47,878 nt of DNA from Nitrospirota bacterium (GCA_024275955.1 JAJRYD010000019.1:1-47878); one strand, 5' to 3'. Counted from the stretch's first letter, positions 27,801-36,598 are shown. Translations and numbers: made by a program. The notes: generated by a model from the sequence alone, not told the origin.

Positions 27801-27944
27801 TAACAAAGCGGAGCGAAACAGATTGAGCATCAAAAGTGAATCGGATAGAATCTAGAGAGGGAAAGATAATATAGCACTCCAAAAGTCGGATTTTGGTTTT
27901 CTAAAAAAACGGGGTTGTGGTCTTTTGTTTTAAGGAGGTACGCC

Positions 27945-28679
27945 ATGAGAAAAGGCATCTATAAAGAGATAGGTTGGGATCTTCACAGCTACAACGGCTG
28001 GCTTAAAGCTAGAGAGGTGGCGGGAAAAGGCGGAAAAAAGGCTAATTTTATCACAATCTCCAGAGAGTTTGGTTGCGACGGCTACGAGACAGCTTCAAAA
28101 CTGGGGGATCTCCTAAACGATAAGTGTTCTGGCGAGTCGTGGCAGATATTCACGCATCCGATTATGGAATCAATAATAGAAGACGAAAAGCTAAGTGCCG
28201 GCATGATAGACAAAGTAAGCGAAGAAAGATACAGCCTTTCCAACTGGTTTTTTGACGGGATAGTGCCGGACCACCTACAGTCGCACCAATCGAAAGCTTT
28301 TACCAGAATGCGCCATCTTATCTTAAACCTCGCCTCAAAAGGCAACTGCATAATAGTCGGCGCGGCGGCCCAGATTATAACCAACAGGCTGGACCGTAGT
28401 AAATTCCACGGCACACATTTCCGCCTGATCGCTTCGCCAGAATTCAGGATAAAAAAGGTAATGCAAAGGTTTGGCCTAGAAAGAGCCGATGCCGACAACT
28501 TTTTGGCGGAAAAAGGAGATGCAAGAGACAAATTCGTGAAAGACTTTACGATGCACTCGCCGTCAGAAGACGAACTCTACCACCTGATACTTAACAACGG
28601 CTACAACAAAGCCGACAAAATGGCAAAAGTGATGCACAACTATATAGAAATATCAGGTTTCCTCGACGAAACCACCTAA
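27945..28679 (+). CDS. Cytidylate kinase-like protein
   Basis: A 244-residue protein of the cytidylate kinase-like family. FITISREFGCDGYETASKLG near residues 35-54 is the nucleotide-binding start; in place of a canonical GxxxxGKT loop it has GCDGY, a form usual for this subfamily. Later regions, CIIVGAAAQIITNRLDRSK and the RFGLERADADNFLAEKGDARDK lid-like part, contain the arginines expected for phosphate binding. The ATG at 27945 follows a strong AAGGAGG site; the longer frame from 27915 is not needed. The family's true substrate is uncertain. It follows the small HTH gene by 144 bases and may be read from the same promoter. Confidence 0.75.
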   Translation: MRKGIYKEIGWDLHSYNGWLKAREVAGKGGKKANFITISREFGCDGYETASKLGDLLNDKCSGESWQIFTHPIMESIIEDEKLSAGMIDKVSEERYSLSNWFFDGIVPDHLQSHQSKAFTRMRHLILNLASKGNCIIVGAAAQIITNRLDRSKFHGTHFRLIASPEFRIKKVMQRFGLERADADNFLAEKGDARDKFVKDFTMHSPSEDELYHLILNNGYNKADKMAKVMHNYIEISGFLDETT

Positions 28680-28900
28680 CAGGTCGAGGCGGCTCTTGCC
28701 CCACGCGGTAAAGAAACTTTCAGCTCTCCAGAGCAGTCTTGCATATATACCGCTGTTGCCTACGGCAAGGCGCTGGCAGTCAGACTAGGCAGAGGAATTC
28801 TCAGCGGCAGAGGCATCGCGCGACGAGGTGGAACGCCCCCTCAAACGGTAAAAAAGATTTGTTGGTTTGCAGCAGTGAAAGCTAGGAATCTTTCTGCATC

Positions 28901-30100
28901 TCAAGAGTTCTGCTTTTGACCCGGCATTAACAGGCGCACCACGCCGTTCTTGTCTATGCTAATGAGCTTACCCTTAATCAGTCCATCCAAATCCCGCTTC
29001 CTAGCCCGTGTATTTGGCACCAGCCTTTTATATAATGCCTGATACCATACCTCTTTTTGTATTTCCGAAAGGTTGTGATAGTAGCCCTTATCCAGCAAAA
29101 AACTGACGATTGAATATTGCCTATCATTTATTAGTCTCTTATCCAAACTGAACCTTAGTACCTCTTTATACAAAAGCTCGCCTATCATTTCATTTGCCGC
29201 GTCATGCTGTTCGTTCAAGACAAAAAGCAGTCCTTCCATGAAAAACTCTACAAACTTCTGATTGGGATATTTTTCCTTACCTTCTTCCGCCTTTCTGGCA
29301 ATGTTAAAAACCGTAAAATAGTCGTCGATATTTTCAAGGTAATACCTCGCAAGAGCGAAAGGGGCGTACTTGAACCCTGCCGATTTTAGAATCATCGCCT
29401 CAACAACTCTTCCAACCCTTCCATTGCCGTCCCAGAAAGGGTGTATCCGCTCGAAGTAATAATGAACCAAAGGGGCGCGAAGCAAAGGGGACAGACCGCT
29501 AATCTCGTGACTATTCACCCATGACAGAAACTCGTCCATTAACAGCTTTATGTCGTCATAACATTTTGGCGGAACATACACCCCGCCATGCCCTAAATCC
29601 CCCACTTTTGTAGGAGGCCACCCTTTTGGGTTATCCCTATACTTACCCGGAGTATTATCTTTATGCGTTAAGCCGGTAGTAATATGCTTGTGTAGGTTCA
29701 TAAACATGTCGTCTGCCAAAATGATGAGATATTTACCAGAACCTTCATTAAAGACATGCTCTGCATAGCCAACAGCCGTTTTATATGCCTTGTCGATATT
29801 TTTAGCCCTGCGCTCTTCTTCCTTTGTGGGGTTATCAGGAATTTCAATAACCTTCCTAGTCTCTTCCTCACTAAGGGTTCCCCCTTCAATCGTATTCGTC
29901 CCATAAATGGAAGAAACCACTATCGCCTTATATAACCTTTCCGAAATATCCGGCAGAATCGGGATAGAAGAAAAACGCTTTTGAGCATCGCCCACCCTGT
30001 CCATTAATGGCCGCAAAGCATCAAAATCCAGACCCACCTGAAAAGTAAAAATGCCGGAACGGTGAGTCTCTATTCTATTCTCATTTTCCATGACTAACAT
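28901..30100 (-). CDS. Fic family protein (AMP-transferase type) with N-terminal inhibitory motif
   Basis: A 399-residue Fic protein. The catalytic motif HPFWDGNGRVGR is complete at 220-231, so it should transfer AMP, or another group, from a nucleotide to hydroxyl side chains of target proteins. The inhibitory motif (S/T)xxxE(G/N) is present as TNTIEG at 68-73, in the N-terminal helix, which makes this a class II, self-restrained Fic. The flap region lies near KWPPTKVGDLG-type sequence at about 160-180. A winged-helix-like C-terminal region (about 330-395) may bind DNA or a partner. No separate antitoxin is adjacent, in keeping with intramolecular inhibition. Start could be ATG 30100 or 30091. 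Confidence 0.9.
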   Translation of the reverse strand: MLVMENENRIETHRSGIFTFQVGLDFDALRPLMDRVGDAQKRFSSIPILPDISERLYKAIVVSSIYGTNTIEGGTLSEEETRKVIEIPDNPTKEEERRAKNIDKAYKTAVGYAEHVFNEGSGKYLIILADDMFMNLHKHITTGLTHKDNTPGKYRDNPKGWPPTKVGDLGHGGVYVPPKCYDDIKLLMDEFLSWVNSHEISGLSPLLRAPLVHYYFERIHPFWDGNGRVGRVVEAMILKSAGFKYAPFALARYYLENIDDYFTVFNIARKAEEGKEKYPNQKFVEFFMEGLLFVLNEQHDAANEMIGELLYKEVLRFSLDKRLINDRQYSIVSFLLDKGYYHNLSEIQKEVWYQALYKRLVPNTRARKRDLDGLIKGKLISIDKNGVVRLLMPGQKQNS

Positions 30101-30249
30101 GTTAGCTTATTTCGCCAGATTTTTGTCAGTTTTTTTGTCAATACATTTTACACATAATGCTATTTATTTCATATGCTTATTTAATGCAACCTATTTTATT
30201 ATCTTAATTTTTGTCTGGTAAAATGTCCCTTTGTTTGTCAGCCAAAACG

Positions 30250-30368
30250 TCAAAAGAGTTTTTTGAGCATTTTAAGGGAAAGTTTATTTTCTAACTTCTT
30301 AAAAAGAGAGGTTTTAGAGATTGGCGATTTGTGAAAAAATCGAATTTATGCCATTCGGCAACAGCCCC
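30250..30368 (+). mobile_element. MITE-like element, copy C (left end diverged)
   Basis: Matches the element from AAAAGAGTTTTTTGAGCATT through GGCAACAGCCCC. The outer GGGACTG of the left end is not preserved. CAAAA occurs just outside both edges. It is followed directly by the structured repeat copy 2. Confidence 0.7.
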
Positions 30369-30370
30369 CA

Positions 30371-30450
30371 AAAGCGAAGGAAGATAGGTATAGCTATCTG
30401 ACCGAGCTTTTTGTGAAGTTCGACGAAGTAGGACGACGCTTATCTGAAGT
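30371..30450 (+). repeat. Structured intergenic repeat, copy 2
   Basis: A shorter copy of the family at 2221 and 37464. The stem here is AGATAG (30382-30387) paired with CTATCT (30394-30399). The GTGAAGTTCGACGAAGTA block is nearly identical to copy 1. It lies between MITE copy C and the 3' end of tRNA-Leu. Confidence 0.6.
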
Positions 30451-30454
30451 AAAA

Positions 30455-30539
30455 TGGTGCCGACGGACAGACTCGAACTGTCACAGGTTGCCCTACCGCC
30501 CCCTCAAGACGGCGTGTCTACCAATTCCACCACGTCGGC
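30455..30539 (-). tRNA. tRNA-Leu(GAG)
   Basis: On the minus strand an 85-nt class II tRNA folds with acceptor stem GCCGACG/CGTCGGC, D-arm with TGGTAGAC, anticodon stem CCGTC/GGCGG and loop TTGAGGG. The anticodon GAG lies at 30503-30505. A variable arm (GGTAGGGCAACC) and the T-loop TTCGAGT are present. The 3' CCA is encoded at 30455-30457. Confidence 0.95.
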
Positions 30540-30579
30540 ACTGGAATCTTTGAGACTGGTAATGGTAAAGGATTAGACC

Positions 30580-31050
30580 TCAGCTTTCAACAGGCAGTTT
30601 TCCGCTTGGAGAATATTTTTCCCCGTCCCATAAGAAAACCTGTGCGTCCTTTACCTTGCGGTCGAAAACCGAAACGATAATGTAAACAGCGCCAGGGTAA
30701 ACCGGCTCGCCCCAGATAACCGCCCCATCGTGGTCGGTCTGCGAGAAGTAGCATTCGTGGTCGGGGTGGGAGTGGTAAAAGGCCAAAACCTTCTTACCCT
30801 CATCCTCCGTCTGCTTTGTGAGGTCGTAAACCTCTTTTGGATCGACAAAATAGCCGGTACGGGAGTCACGGTCGAAATGCTCTGGGTCATCTTTTTGCAT
30901 CTCGTCCTGCCTGTTAGTTAGCCTCTTTACCTCGTTGGCGCAAGAGCCGTCTTTCGGGCCGATGACAACCCCTACGCACTCGCTTGGATATTCCTCCAGA
31001 GCGTGAGCATACAGCGCCCTAATTTCATCGTTGGTCAGTCCGCAATCCAT
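30580..31050 (-). CDS. JAMM/MPN+ metalloprotease (M67 family)
   Basis: A 156-residue zinc isopeptidase-like protein. Glu24 in YPSECVGVVIG and the JAMM motif are intact: His93 and His95 in FYHSHP, then seven residues to Ser103, and Asp106 (SQTD), the exact H-x-H-x(7)-S-x(2)-D spacing. Prokaryotic members remove C-terminal residues from small sulphur-carrier proteins, as Mec does for CysO, or act on ubiquitin-like proteins. No ThiS/MoaD-like or ThiF-like gene lies in the window, so the substrate is unclear. The gene stands alone upstream of tRNA-Leu on the same strand. Confidence 0.9.
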   Translation of the reverse strand: MDCGLTNDEIRALYAHALEEYPSECVGVVIGPKDGSCANEVKRLTNRQDEMQKDDPEHFDRDSRTGYFVDPKEVYDLTKQTEDEGKKVLAFYHSHPDHECYFSQTDHDGAVIWGEPVYPGAVYIIVSVFDRKVKDAQVFLWDGEKYSPSGKLPVES

Positions 31051-31087
31051 CGCGTTTGGTTATATCGCAGGAAACAGACTTTGGCAA

Positions 31088-31120
31088 CCTCCAGCGAACC
31101 GCCAAACCTCTCCTCACAGA
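31088..31120 (+). repeat. Short direct repeat flanking MITE copy D, left copy
   Basis: CCTCCAGCGAACCGC with a following CTCACA block recurs at 31343-31375, on the other side of MITE copy D. The whole stretch 31051-31554 holds only these repeats and the MITE; I see no gene in it. Confidence 0.4.
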
Positions 31121-31192
31121 TGGGTAGCTATAACAATCTCACAACGCACCGCTACCGCCTATCACGGCGGAACGCTTGCGGCGATACCTGAT

Positions 31193-31320
31193 GGGGCTGT
31201 TGCCCAATGAGATAAATTTGATTTTTCTACAAATCACCAATCTCTAAAGGCTCTATTTTTAAGAAGTTAGGAAATCAACTTCTCCTTAAAATGTTCAAAA
31301 AACTCTTTTGAAAATAGTCC
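31193..31320 (-). mobile_element. MITE-like element, copy D (reverse orientation)
   Basis: Runs from GGGGCTGTTGCCC to the AAAATAGTCC end. It contains the reverse complement of the shared GATTGGTGATTTG and AAAAGAGTT blocks. No clear target duplication is seen. Confidence 0.7.
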
Positions 31321-31342
31321 ACTCATGCAAGCGTTGCAAACG

Positions 31343-31375
31343 CCTCCAGCGAACCGCTGGAGAAAGTCCTCACAA
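31343..31375 (+). repeat. Short direct repeat flanking MITE copy D, right copy
   Basis: Second copy of the CCTCCAGCGAACCGC ... CTCACA repeat found at 31088. The sequence from here to 31554 also has weak repeats around GGCTACCGCTCCAC and no supported gene; it looks like decayed DNA. Confidence 0.4.
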
Positions 31376-31554
31376 GTGAGCAGAGAAGGTGTAAGCAGTA
31401 GGTACCACTTGCACAAGGCGACCAGCGGTGCATCCGGCGGAAACCCCTAATCTTCCGAGAGGTTTATCTTCCGCGTGCGGCTACCCGCTCCACGCCGTTG
31501 CGTGGCCACAGGCAAGGCTACCGCTCCACACTCTGTGTACCCCTCCCTTGCGGT

Positions 31555-32943
31555 CTACATGTTCGGCGAGGTAAGCTTTTTGGGGTCGAGAATTTTATCA
31601 AGCTCCGCTTTGGTCATCAGCTTATCTTCCAGCACCACTTCGGGAATAGTTTTCCCTTCTTTTATCGCCTTTTTTACCACCGCGCTGGCACGGTCGTACC
31701 CGATGACAGGGTTAAGGAAAGTAGCGATACTAGGCGACTGCATGGCGTACATCTCGCACTGTTTTTTGTTGACCGTAATTCCGGCGACACATTTTTCCGA
31801 GAGAACCTTCACGCCGTTTGCGAGAATCTTAAGCGACTCGACAAGCGCGTAGCCGGTAACCGGCATCGTTACGTTAAGCTCCAGTTGCGCGGAGAACGCC
31901 GATATCCCAATGGTCTGCTGGTTGCCGAAAACTTTAAGACAAACCATGTTTACCGCTTCCGCGATGGTCGGGTTAATTTTTCCCGGCATGATGGAAGAAC
32001 CCGGCTCTACCGGCGGCAGGTTTATCTCGTTAAAGCCGGTATTAGGGCCGGAACTCATCAGCCTAAGATCGTTGCATATCCTCGCCACGTCGGTGGCAAG
32101 CAGGTTCGACGCGGACGATACGTTAAACATATCCATGGTGCTGTTGGTAGCCTCTATGCCATTTTTCGCAACCGTGAATTTAAGCCCCGACTCTTTGTTA
32201 AGATGTTTGATTATAAGTTTTCTAAATTTGGGGCTAGTGTTTATGCCGGTACCTACGGCGTTGCCGCCGACGCCAAGCTCACTTAAAGGGTCTACTTTTG
32301 TTTTGAGCATCGCTATATCTTTCTCTATGCTTCTTGCGAACGCCCCGAACGCCTGCCCCATCCGTATCGGCACCGCGTCTTGAAGATGCGTCCTGCCCGA
32401 CTTTATAACCGTGTCGAACTGCCTTGATTTCTTAAGAAGAGTTTTATGAAAAGCTTTCGCCTCAGCTATCAGGTTTTTCAGCAATGGAAGAGAAGCTACC
32501 CGTATGGAACTGGGAAAAACATTGTTGGTAGACTGCCCCATATTCACATGGTCGTTAGGGTGGACAAGAGAACGGTCTCCACGTTTGCCGCCTAAAATCT
32601 CCACGGCACGGTTCGCTATCACCTCGTTCGTATTCATGTTGGACGATGTGCCGGAACCTGCCTGAAAAATATCGACTACGAACTGGTCTCTTAAAGCTCC
32701 GTCAATAATCTCTCTTGCCGCTTTTACTATCGCGTTTCCCTGCCTCTTTTTTAAAAGCCCAAGTTCCATATTAGCCTTCGCGCAGGCAAGCTTTATAAGC
32801 GCTAGGGCGGTTATCTGTTCCGGCGGGAGACAAAGCCCGCTTATAGGAAAGTTGTTTACGGAGCGTGTGGTCTGCGCGCCGAAATACGCGCTAGCTGGAA
32901 CCTTCATCTCGCCCATTGAATCTTTTTCAATTCTGAATTTCAT
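31555..32943 (-). CDS. Class II fumarase/aspartase superfamily enzyme
   Basis: A 462-residue cytosolic enzyme that either hydrates fumarate to malate or deaminates aspartate. Family signatures are all present: FQAGSGTSSNMNTNEVIA, HPNDHVNMGQSTN, SGRTHLQDAVPIRMGQ and the catalytic loop GSSIMPGKINPT. MPGK rather than MPAK and the LNPVIGYDRASAVVKKAI end resemble class II fumarases (FumC), which I favour, but aspartases of related bacteria are close enough that I give no symbol. The frame opens at 32985, but ATG 32943 has an AGGAT ribosome site and starts at the conserved FRIEKDSMGE. It follows the CDF transporter by 22 bases on the same strand. Confidence 0.88.
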   Translation of the reverse strand: MKFRIEKDSMGEMKVPASAYFGAQTTRSVNNFPISGLCLPPEQITALALIKLACAKANMELGLLKKRQGNAIVKAAREIIDGALRDQFVVDIFQAGSGTSSNMNTNEVIANRAVEILGGKRGDRSLVHPNDHVNMGQSTNNVFPSSIRVASLPLLKNLIAEAKAFHKTLLKKSRQFDTVIKSGRTHLQDAVPIRMGQAFGAFARSIEKDIAMLKTKVDPLSELGVGGNAVGTGINTSPKFRKLIIKHLNKESGLKFTVAKNGIEATNSTMDMFNVSSASNLLATDVARICNDLRLMSSGPNTGFNEINLPPVEPGSSIMPGKINPTIAEAVNMVCLKVFGNQQTIGISAFSAQLELNVTMPVTGYALVESLKILANGVKVLSEKCVAGITVNKKQCEMYAMQSPSIATFLNPVIGYDRASAVVKKAIKEGKTIPEVVLEDKLMTKAELDKILDPKKLTSPNM

Positions 32944-32965
32944 AGTAATATCCTTTCGTCCAAAG

Positions 32966-34132
32966 TTAGCTCTCTTTTCGACCAAACCTCTCGATGCTTT
33001 TGCTAGACAATTTTATATTCACCCTCGCTTCGGTGATCACTTCGCTTTCTATCAGCTTTTCTGTTAGAGCGTCCGCAATGTTTTGCGATTCACCGACAGT
33101 CAACCGGCTATCGACCATTATTGTAACATCGACACATACCTGATGAAGAAAGAAATGGAGAACGATTTTTCCATCCAGTTCCACTCCATCAGTTTCGTTA
33201 ATCAGCTTTTCTACTATCTCTTCCGGCTTTTTGCGGTCTATCGAATAGCATCTCCCCGTAAGGTCGTCCTCGGCGTCAATATGTATAAGCGCGTCGGCAA
33301 CATGATCTATCTCCTCTCTCAATCTCCGCCTTACCGTTTCGGCTATATTGTGCGCTTCCGAGACCGATATGCGCGGGTGTACCTGTATATGAAGGTCGAC
33401 AAAAGTATCGTGCCCCACCACTCTTGTCTTGAGTTCGTGAAAGTCTATTATATGACTCTCGCTCCTTATAATCTCCTTCATCCTCTCAAGCTCTTCCATA
33501 CTTACCCCTTTGTCCATCAGCCCCTGCAGGCCTTCCCAAAAGATGTTCCAGCCTACGCCGACAATCATTATTCCGACCACTACGCCGGCAAGCGGGTCGA
33601 GAAGCGGGTAGCCGAGAAACGCTCCGGTAATGCCTATTACCGCCGCCACAGAGGAAAGTGCGTCGGTGCGGTGGTGCCACGCGTTGGCTATTATAGATTC
33701 GCTTCTTATTCTATCCCCCACTCTTTTGGTCCATTGGAAAAGCGTTTCGTTTATCGCTACCGAGGCTATCGCTCCGTATATCGCTATCTGTGTCGGGACA
33801 AACTGTTTGCCGGCAAGCAGGTCACCCAAAATATGCCACGATATGCCTACGCCTACGAACATGACCGACGCGCCGATTATGGCGCTACCAATAGTCTCCG
33901 CCTTGCCGTGGCCGTAAGGGTGGTTATCGTCCGGCGCTTGGCTAGATATTTTTATAGAAAAGTAAGCGACTATATCGGTAGCAAGGTCGGATAGCGAATG
34001 TACCGCGTCTGCCGTCAGCGCAGCGGAGTTGCCTATAGTTCCGGCAAAGAATTTCATAATGGAAAGAACAATATTAACAAGAGCGCCGACGATAGTTACC
34101 CTAACGCCTTCTTTAAGCTTGTAATCCTCCAT
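32966..34132 (-). CDS. Cation diffusion facilitator (metal efflux) with doubled cytosolic domain
   Basis: A 388-residue CDF transporter that exports divalent metals such as Zn, Fe, Co or Mn in exchange for protons. Six membrane segments lie in residues 1-200. Metal site A is visible as HSLSD in segment 2 (DAVHSLSDLATD) and HHRTD in segment 5. PYGHGKAE marks the first loop. The usual C-terminal dimerisation domain follows (about 210-290, HELKTRVVGHDTFVDLHIQV). A second similar ferredoxin-like domain then occupies about 310-385 (LHFFLHQVCVDVTIMVDSRL). The doubled C-terminal domain makes it about 80 residues longer than standard members. Confidence 0.9.
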   Translation of the reverse strand: MEDYKLKEGVRVTIVGALVNIVLSIMKFFAGTIGNSAALTADAVHSLSDLATDIVAYFSIKISSQAPDDNHPYGHGKAETIGSAIIGASVMFVGVGISWHILGDLLAGKQFVPTQIAIYGAIASVAINETLFQWTKRVGDRIRSESIIANAWHHRTDALSSVAAVIGITGAFLGYPLLDPLAGVVVGIMIVGVGWNIFWEGLQGLMDKGVSMEELERMKEIIRSESHIIDFHELKTRVVGHDTFVDLHIQVHPRISVSEAHNIAETVRRRLREEIDHVADALIHIDAEDDLTGRCYSIDRKKPEEIVEKLINETDGVELDGKIVLHFFLHQVCVDVTIMVDSRLTVGESQNIADALTEKLIESEVITEARVNIKLSSKSIERFGRKES

Positions 34133-34161
34133 CGGTGAATAATATCTTTTTGTCGGTAACG

Positions 34162-34407
34162 CTACAACTTGGAATGGGAAAGTATCTCCGCGCCGAGCAG
34201 TTTTTCAAACATCTTCGCAAGCTCCAGTGTTTTCCCCAGAGTGTCCGGCGTCGCTATTAGCTCTACCATGGCGATCTCAGGGTCAAGCGTGCGGACAACG
34301 GCAAAATAGTCGCACGCCTCTAGTGTGGTATGTATCTCGGTTATCTGCGCCGGCTTTACCTTGAGCAAAACCGTTTTCGCCTTCACCATTGGGTTATCCA
34401 TCCGCAT
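34162..34407 (-). CDS. DUF4911-like small protein
   Basis: An 81-residue protein with an alternating beta/alpha pattern. ITEIHTTLEACDYFAVVRTL followed by DPEIAMVELIA resembles DUF4911 and ACT/Lrp-like ligand folds, where a helix precedes a pair of strands. Function is unknown. The start could be ATG 34407 or ATG 34389. With 34407 only 17 bases separate it from the divergent rlpA start, so promoters would have to lie in the opposite genes. It follows no operon partner except the CDF gene downstream. Confidence 0.55.
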   Translation of the reverse strand: MRMDNPMVKAKTVLLKVKPAQITEIHTTLEACDYFAVVRTLDPEIAMVELIATPDTLGKTLELAKMFEKLLGAEILSHSKL

Positions 34408-34424
34408 ATAGTAGACTTTTCACG

Positions 34425-35330
34425 ATGCCGATACGAAAATTTATTGCCCTTACCGTTACCGCCATCTTTTTTTACGGATGCGTTGGCGACCCGGGCGTCG
34501 CCCGCAGAAAACGCTCCGTCAAAGCTCTGCCGTCGACAGTATATTTAGCCACCGACCCGCGCAACGCCGAACTGCCGCCCGATGGACAGGCAGATGCGAT
34601 CCCCTCGCCGGTTACAGGCGTGGTAAAGATAAGCAAACCGTACACCGTGCTTGATATTACCTACTACCCGCTGGCAACATCACGGGGGTACAAAGAGGTA
34701 GGGGTAGCCTCTTGGTACGGCCCGACATTCAACACCAAAAAAACAGGCAACGGCGAAACCTACAACCAAAGAGACCAGACAGCGGCACACCGCACCCTAC
34801 CGTTCAACACTATGGTAAAGGTGGAAAACCTCGAAAACGGTAAATCGACCACAGTAAGGATTAACGACAGAGGGCCGTTTGCCAAGGGACGGATAATAGA
34901 TTTAAGCGAAAAGGCGGCGGAAGATATAGATATGACAAGGAAGGGAACCGCAAAAGTACGGCTTACCGCCATCACGCATAAAAGCGGCGGGGCGACTGTC
35001 GGTGGATGGCCCACTCCCACTGGAGGAGGCATCCCAACGCCGCCTGCCGGTGGAATAGACCCTGCACCAGCATCGGCCGGCATGCCTCTGGCAGACGGTT
35101 TTTATGTGCAGGCTGGAGCTTTTTCCGCACCCAGCGGGGCCGAAAAACTTATAGGACAGATGCCGTCAAAATTTACAGGCATCGCTAGAATCAGAGCAAA
35201 CGAAACTAGTAGAGGCACCTTCCATAGGGTGATGGTAGGGCCGTTTGCAGATAGAGGAAAAGCGGCCAAAGCAGGAAGAGAGATAACAACCTTCACCCGC
35301 ACAGGCACGATGGTGATTAAGAAGCCTTGA
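34425..35330 (+). CDS. rlpA: Septal ring lytic transglycosylase-like lipoprotein RlpA
   Basis: A 301-residue outer-membrane lipoprotein that cuts glycan strands lacking stem peptides at the division site. The signal ends in FFYGC (lipobox). The double-psi beta-barrel domain has GVASWYGPTFNTKKTGNGE, AAHRTLPFNTMVKV and the catalytic-region VRINDRGPFAKGRIIDLS. A Gly/Pro/Thr-rich linker (about 190-215) leads to a C-terminal SPOR domain (GFYVQAGAFSAPSGAEKL), which binds denuded septal glycan. I start at ATG 34425 rather than 34389 because the lipoprotein signal begins there. Confidence 0.92.
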   Translation: MPIRKFIALTVTAIFFYGCVGDPGVARRKRSVKALPSTVYLATDPRNAELPPDGQADAIPSPVTGVVKISKPYTVLDITYYPLATSRGYKEVGVASWYGPTFNTKKTGNGETYNQRDQTAAHRTLPFNTMVKVENLENGKSTTVRINDRGPFAKGRIIDLSEKAAEDIDMTRKGTAKVRLTAITHKSGGATVGGWPTPTGGGIPTPPAGGIDPAPASAGMPLADGFYVQAGAFSAPSGAEKLIGQMPSKFTGIARIRANETSRGTFHRVMVGPFADRGKAAKAGREITTFTRTGTMVIKKP

Positions 35331-35348
35331 GGTGACTGCTACCATTAT

Positions 35349-35371
35349 GTCCAATCTCCATGCCTGACCTC
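35349..35371 (+). repeat. REP-like short repeat, copy 1
   Basis: The motif CTCCATGCCTGACCTC is related to copies at 36577 and 37105. The core TCCATGCCTGACC is identical in all three. The repeats lie in the same orientation around the lipoprotein and HicBA genes. Confidence 0.5.
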
Positions 35372-35535
35372 ACATACCCCCTCAATAGCGACACAAACTG
35401 TTACATACAGCTGTGGTAAGTATAAAATAATATTACTTTCCCTCTTGTTTAACATTCAAATTGCAGGCAGGATGACCAAGTTTTTTTGATGACAATAGAT
35501 AGTTAATTTATAACAATAATTTTTAGGGGTATCTT

Positions 35536-36476
35536 ATGTTTGTTTTTAAGAAATGGTTTAACCGTAGTCTATATTTTTCTCTCATTATTGCTTCATTCGC
35601 ATTAACTGCGTGCGGGAGTAGCAGTTCATCAAGTGGAGACAGTTCCGGTGTTTTCTTGACAGTGCTTTAGAGGGTATTTCATATAGCACGGCTACTAAAT
35701 CGGGCCTAACAGATGCAAGTGGAACATTCTTGTATGTAGCTGGGGAAACAGTTACATTTACAATAGGTGGCATAACAATAGGTTCTGCGACTGCAGCGTC
35801 TACGCTTACTCCGGTTTCGCTTATTTCAGGTGCTACTAACGAGACAAATAGCACTGTAACAAATATTACCTCGTTTTTAATGTCTCTTGACGATGATGGC
35901 GATGCATCAAACGGGATTAAGATTACTTCTGCAACAGTAACAGCCGCGGCAAGTCAAACGGTTGACTTCACCGTTAGCACTGTAGCTTTTCAGGCAGACA
36001 GTGCCATCGTGGCTTTAGTGACTACATTGACAGGTAGTAACACAACACCGCAGACCAGTTTAACCAGCGTTGCTAACGCACAGAGTCACCTTAATACTAC
36101 CCTTAGCGGAATTACTACTGACACTGGCGGCGGTAGTACCTACCAGATAGAGGGCTCAACATGGAGTGTGCAAACTGACACGAGTATTGATGTCAGCTCA
36201 GCAGGCTGGACACTGCAATTTGCTCAAGATGGTACTTACACTAATTATCGCAGAGATGTTGTTGCGGCGGTCGATTCTGCCATGGCGGCTGACTGCACAA
36301 TGTCTGGAACCTACTCTGCTGTTACTTCAACAACGCTGACTATGGCTTTGACTGCAGACAGTTGCTGGACACCTACTAATGCAGGCAATACGTATACAAG
36401 TATGTCATGGTCCATTGATGATACCGTTACACCAAATGTATTAACATTTTCAGACTTTATTGCTAACAAGCTATAG
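35536..36476 (+). pseudogene. Surface lipoprotein gene with a one-base frameshift
   Basis: The first frame starts at ATG 35536 with a lipoprotein signal (SFALTAC followed by a Gly/Ser run) and stops at 35668-35670 after 44 codons. In the frame shifted by one base, FLDSALEGISYSTATKSGLT follows immediately after the TTTTC at 35651-35655 and continues to a stop at 36476. GVFLDSALEG-SYSTATKSG is a well-known motif in lipoproteins of this type, so restoring one T gives a continuous 313-residue protein. The rest is rich in Thr, Ser and beta-strand patterns, typical of exported surface proteins. It lacks the ATA-rich codon use of the neighbours. Either a real deletion or a sequence error explains the break. 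Confidence 0.75.
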
Positions 36477-36576
36477 TTGCCAAGTAGCAGGTAGAAGCGT
36501 TTCTTCCAGTCATCCCTTTTCAGTGGTGATTGGAAGAGCCTTCACCCCAAAAAGCAGAACATGAGGGGGTACAATA

Positions 36577-36598
36577 TCCATGCCTGACCCCGGCTTTA
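36577..36598 (+). repeat. REP-like short repeat, copy 2
   Basis: TCCATGCCTGACCCCGGCTT lies just upstream of hicB. It matches copy 3 downstream of hicA in 17 of the first 18 bases. Confidence 0.55.

Noticed and set aside
28680-28900. Small gene between the kinase-like and Fic genes
   Set aside because: No frame with a plausible start, composition or ribosome site.
34389-34424. Longer N-terminus for rlpA
   Set aside because: The lipoprotein signal starts at 34425, and the longer form would overlap the divergent gene.
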